From: Nevskia sp.
GTDB taxonomy: Bacteria > Pseudomonadota > Gammaproteobacteria > Nevskiales > Nevskiaceae
NCBI GenBank assembly: GCA_023229645.1
Contig: JALNYU010000008.1
Coordinates: forward strand, 110,391-174,390
DNA: 64,000 nucleotides
Reading direction: 5' to 3'
Shown: piece by piece, positions 63,979 through 64,000 of the stretch
Numbering within the stretch: position 1 is the stretch's first letter
How the letters are laid out: every line of letters starts with the position of its first letter
Position numbers and translations under genes: made by a program
Notes under the pieces: generated by a model
Seen by the model: the letters and a program-made list of their open reading frames with translations, nothing else
Told to the model about the DNA's origin: nothing
The model's database searches: none

Positions 63979-64000
63979 CTCTTCTGGGAGTCGCCAAACC

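Overview
The window is GC-rich DNA from a bacterial chromosome, most likely a gammaproteobacterium. The support is class Ia NrdAB with a doubled ATP-cone, DbpA, Tex, a YqjD/YqjE/YqjK-like operon, ManC and GlmS. The 10.2-12.1 kb repeats recall long repeats I associate with Xanthomonadales/Nevskiales-type genomes, but placement below class is inference. I see no rRNA or tRNA, no CRISPR array and no intact prophage.

Layout. 0-2 kb: a cut-off LprI-like secreted protein, an internally deleted IS1182-like element and a NYN-domain protein. 2-10 kb: an electrophile/peroxide detoxification neighbourhood with an MFS exporter, two LysR regulators, an old yellow enzyme, an SDR, a peroxiredoxin-like protein, an AhpD-like protein and a cupin. 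10.2-12.1 kb: three tandem copies of a roughly 0.5-0.6 kb foldback repeat. 12-24.4 kb: mostly core genes (dbpA, alpha/beta hydrolase, tex, RES-Xre toxin-antitoxin pair, DUF748 giant, metallophosphoesterase, CorC/HlyC-type membrane protein). 24.9-29 kb: a three-gene redox operon (FAD-SLDH-type small subunit, GMC oxidoreductase, ferritin-like protein) followed by a DUF1203 gene.

29.8-38.3 kb is a dense envelope/stress block: OmpA/DUF4398 lipoproteins, DUF5670 and DUF3309 miniproteins, two Crp/Fnr-like regulators, a Pro/Tyr-rich secreted protein, a Spy-like protein, a YqjD/YqjE/YqjK-like operon, BON and CsbD. Three of five copies of a bipartite hairpin repeat (MITE-like, about 205 bp) lie here. 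One regulator starts translation inside an 8-bp tandem repeat.

38.5-50.6 kb is an accessory defence island between IS630/P-type ATPase debris and the 3' end of glmS. It carries a type I restriction-modification system (hsdM frameshifted at an A7 tract, hsdS, hsdR) whose genes are separated by cargo: a broken HTH protein, a TIR-like protein, a PIN protein with a partner, and an AAA/DUF4143 ATPase. hsdS 3'-end scraps lie after the cargo genes. A possible Tn7-like terminus lies about 20 bp beyond the glmS stop codon.

51-60.7 kb returns to core genes: glmS, a queuosine precursor transporter, manC, and nrdA-nrdB with a well-formed promoter and tandem NrdR boxes. 60.7-64 kb is nested insertion-sequence wreckage: an IS21-family element with broken istA and truncated istB, itself carrying an inserted palindrome, abutting a 5'-truncated IS4-family transposase.
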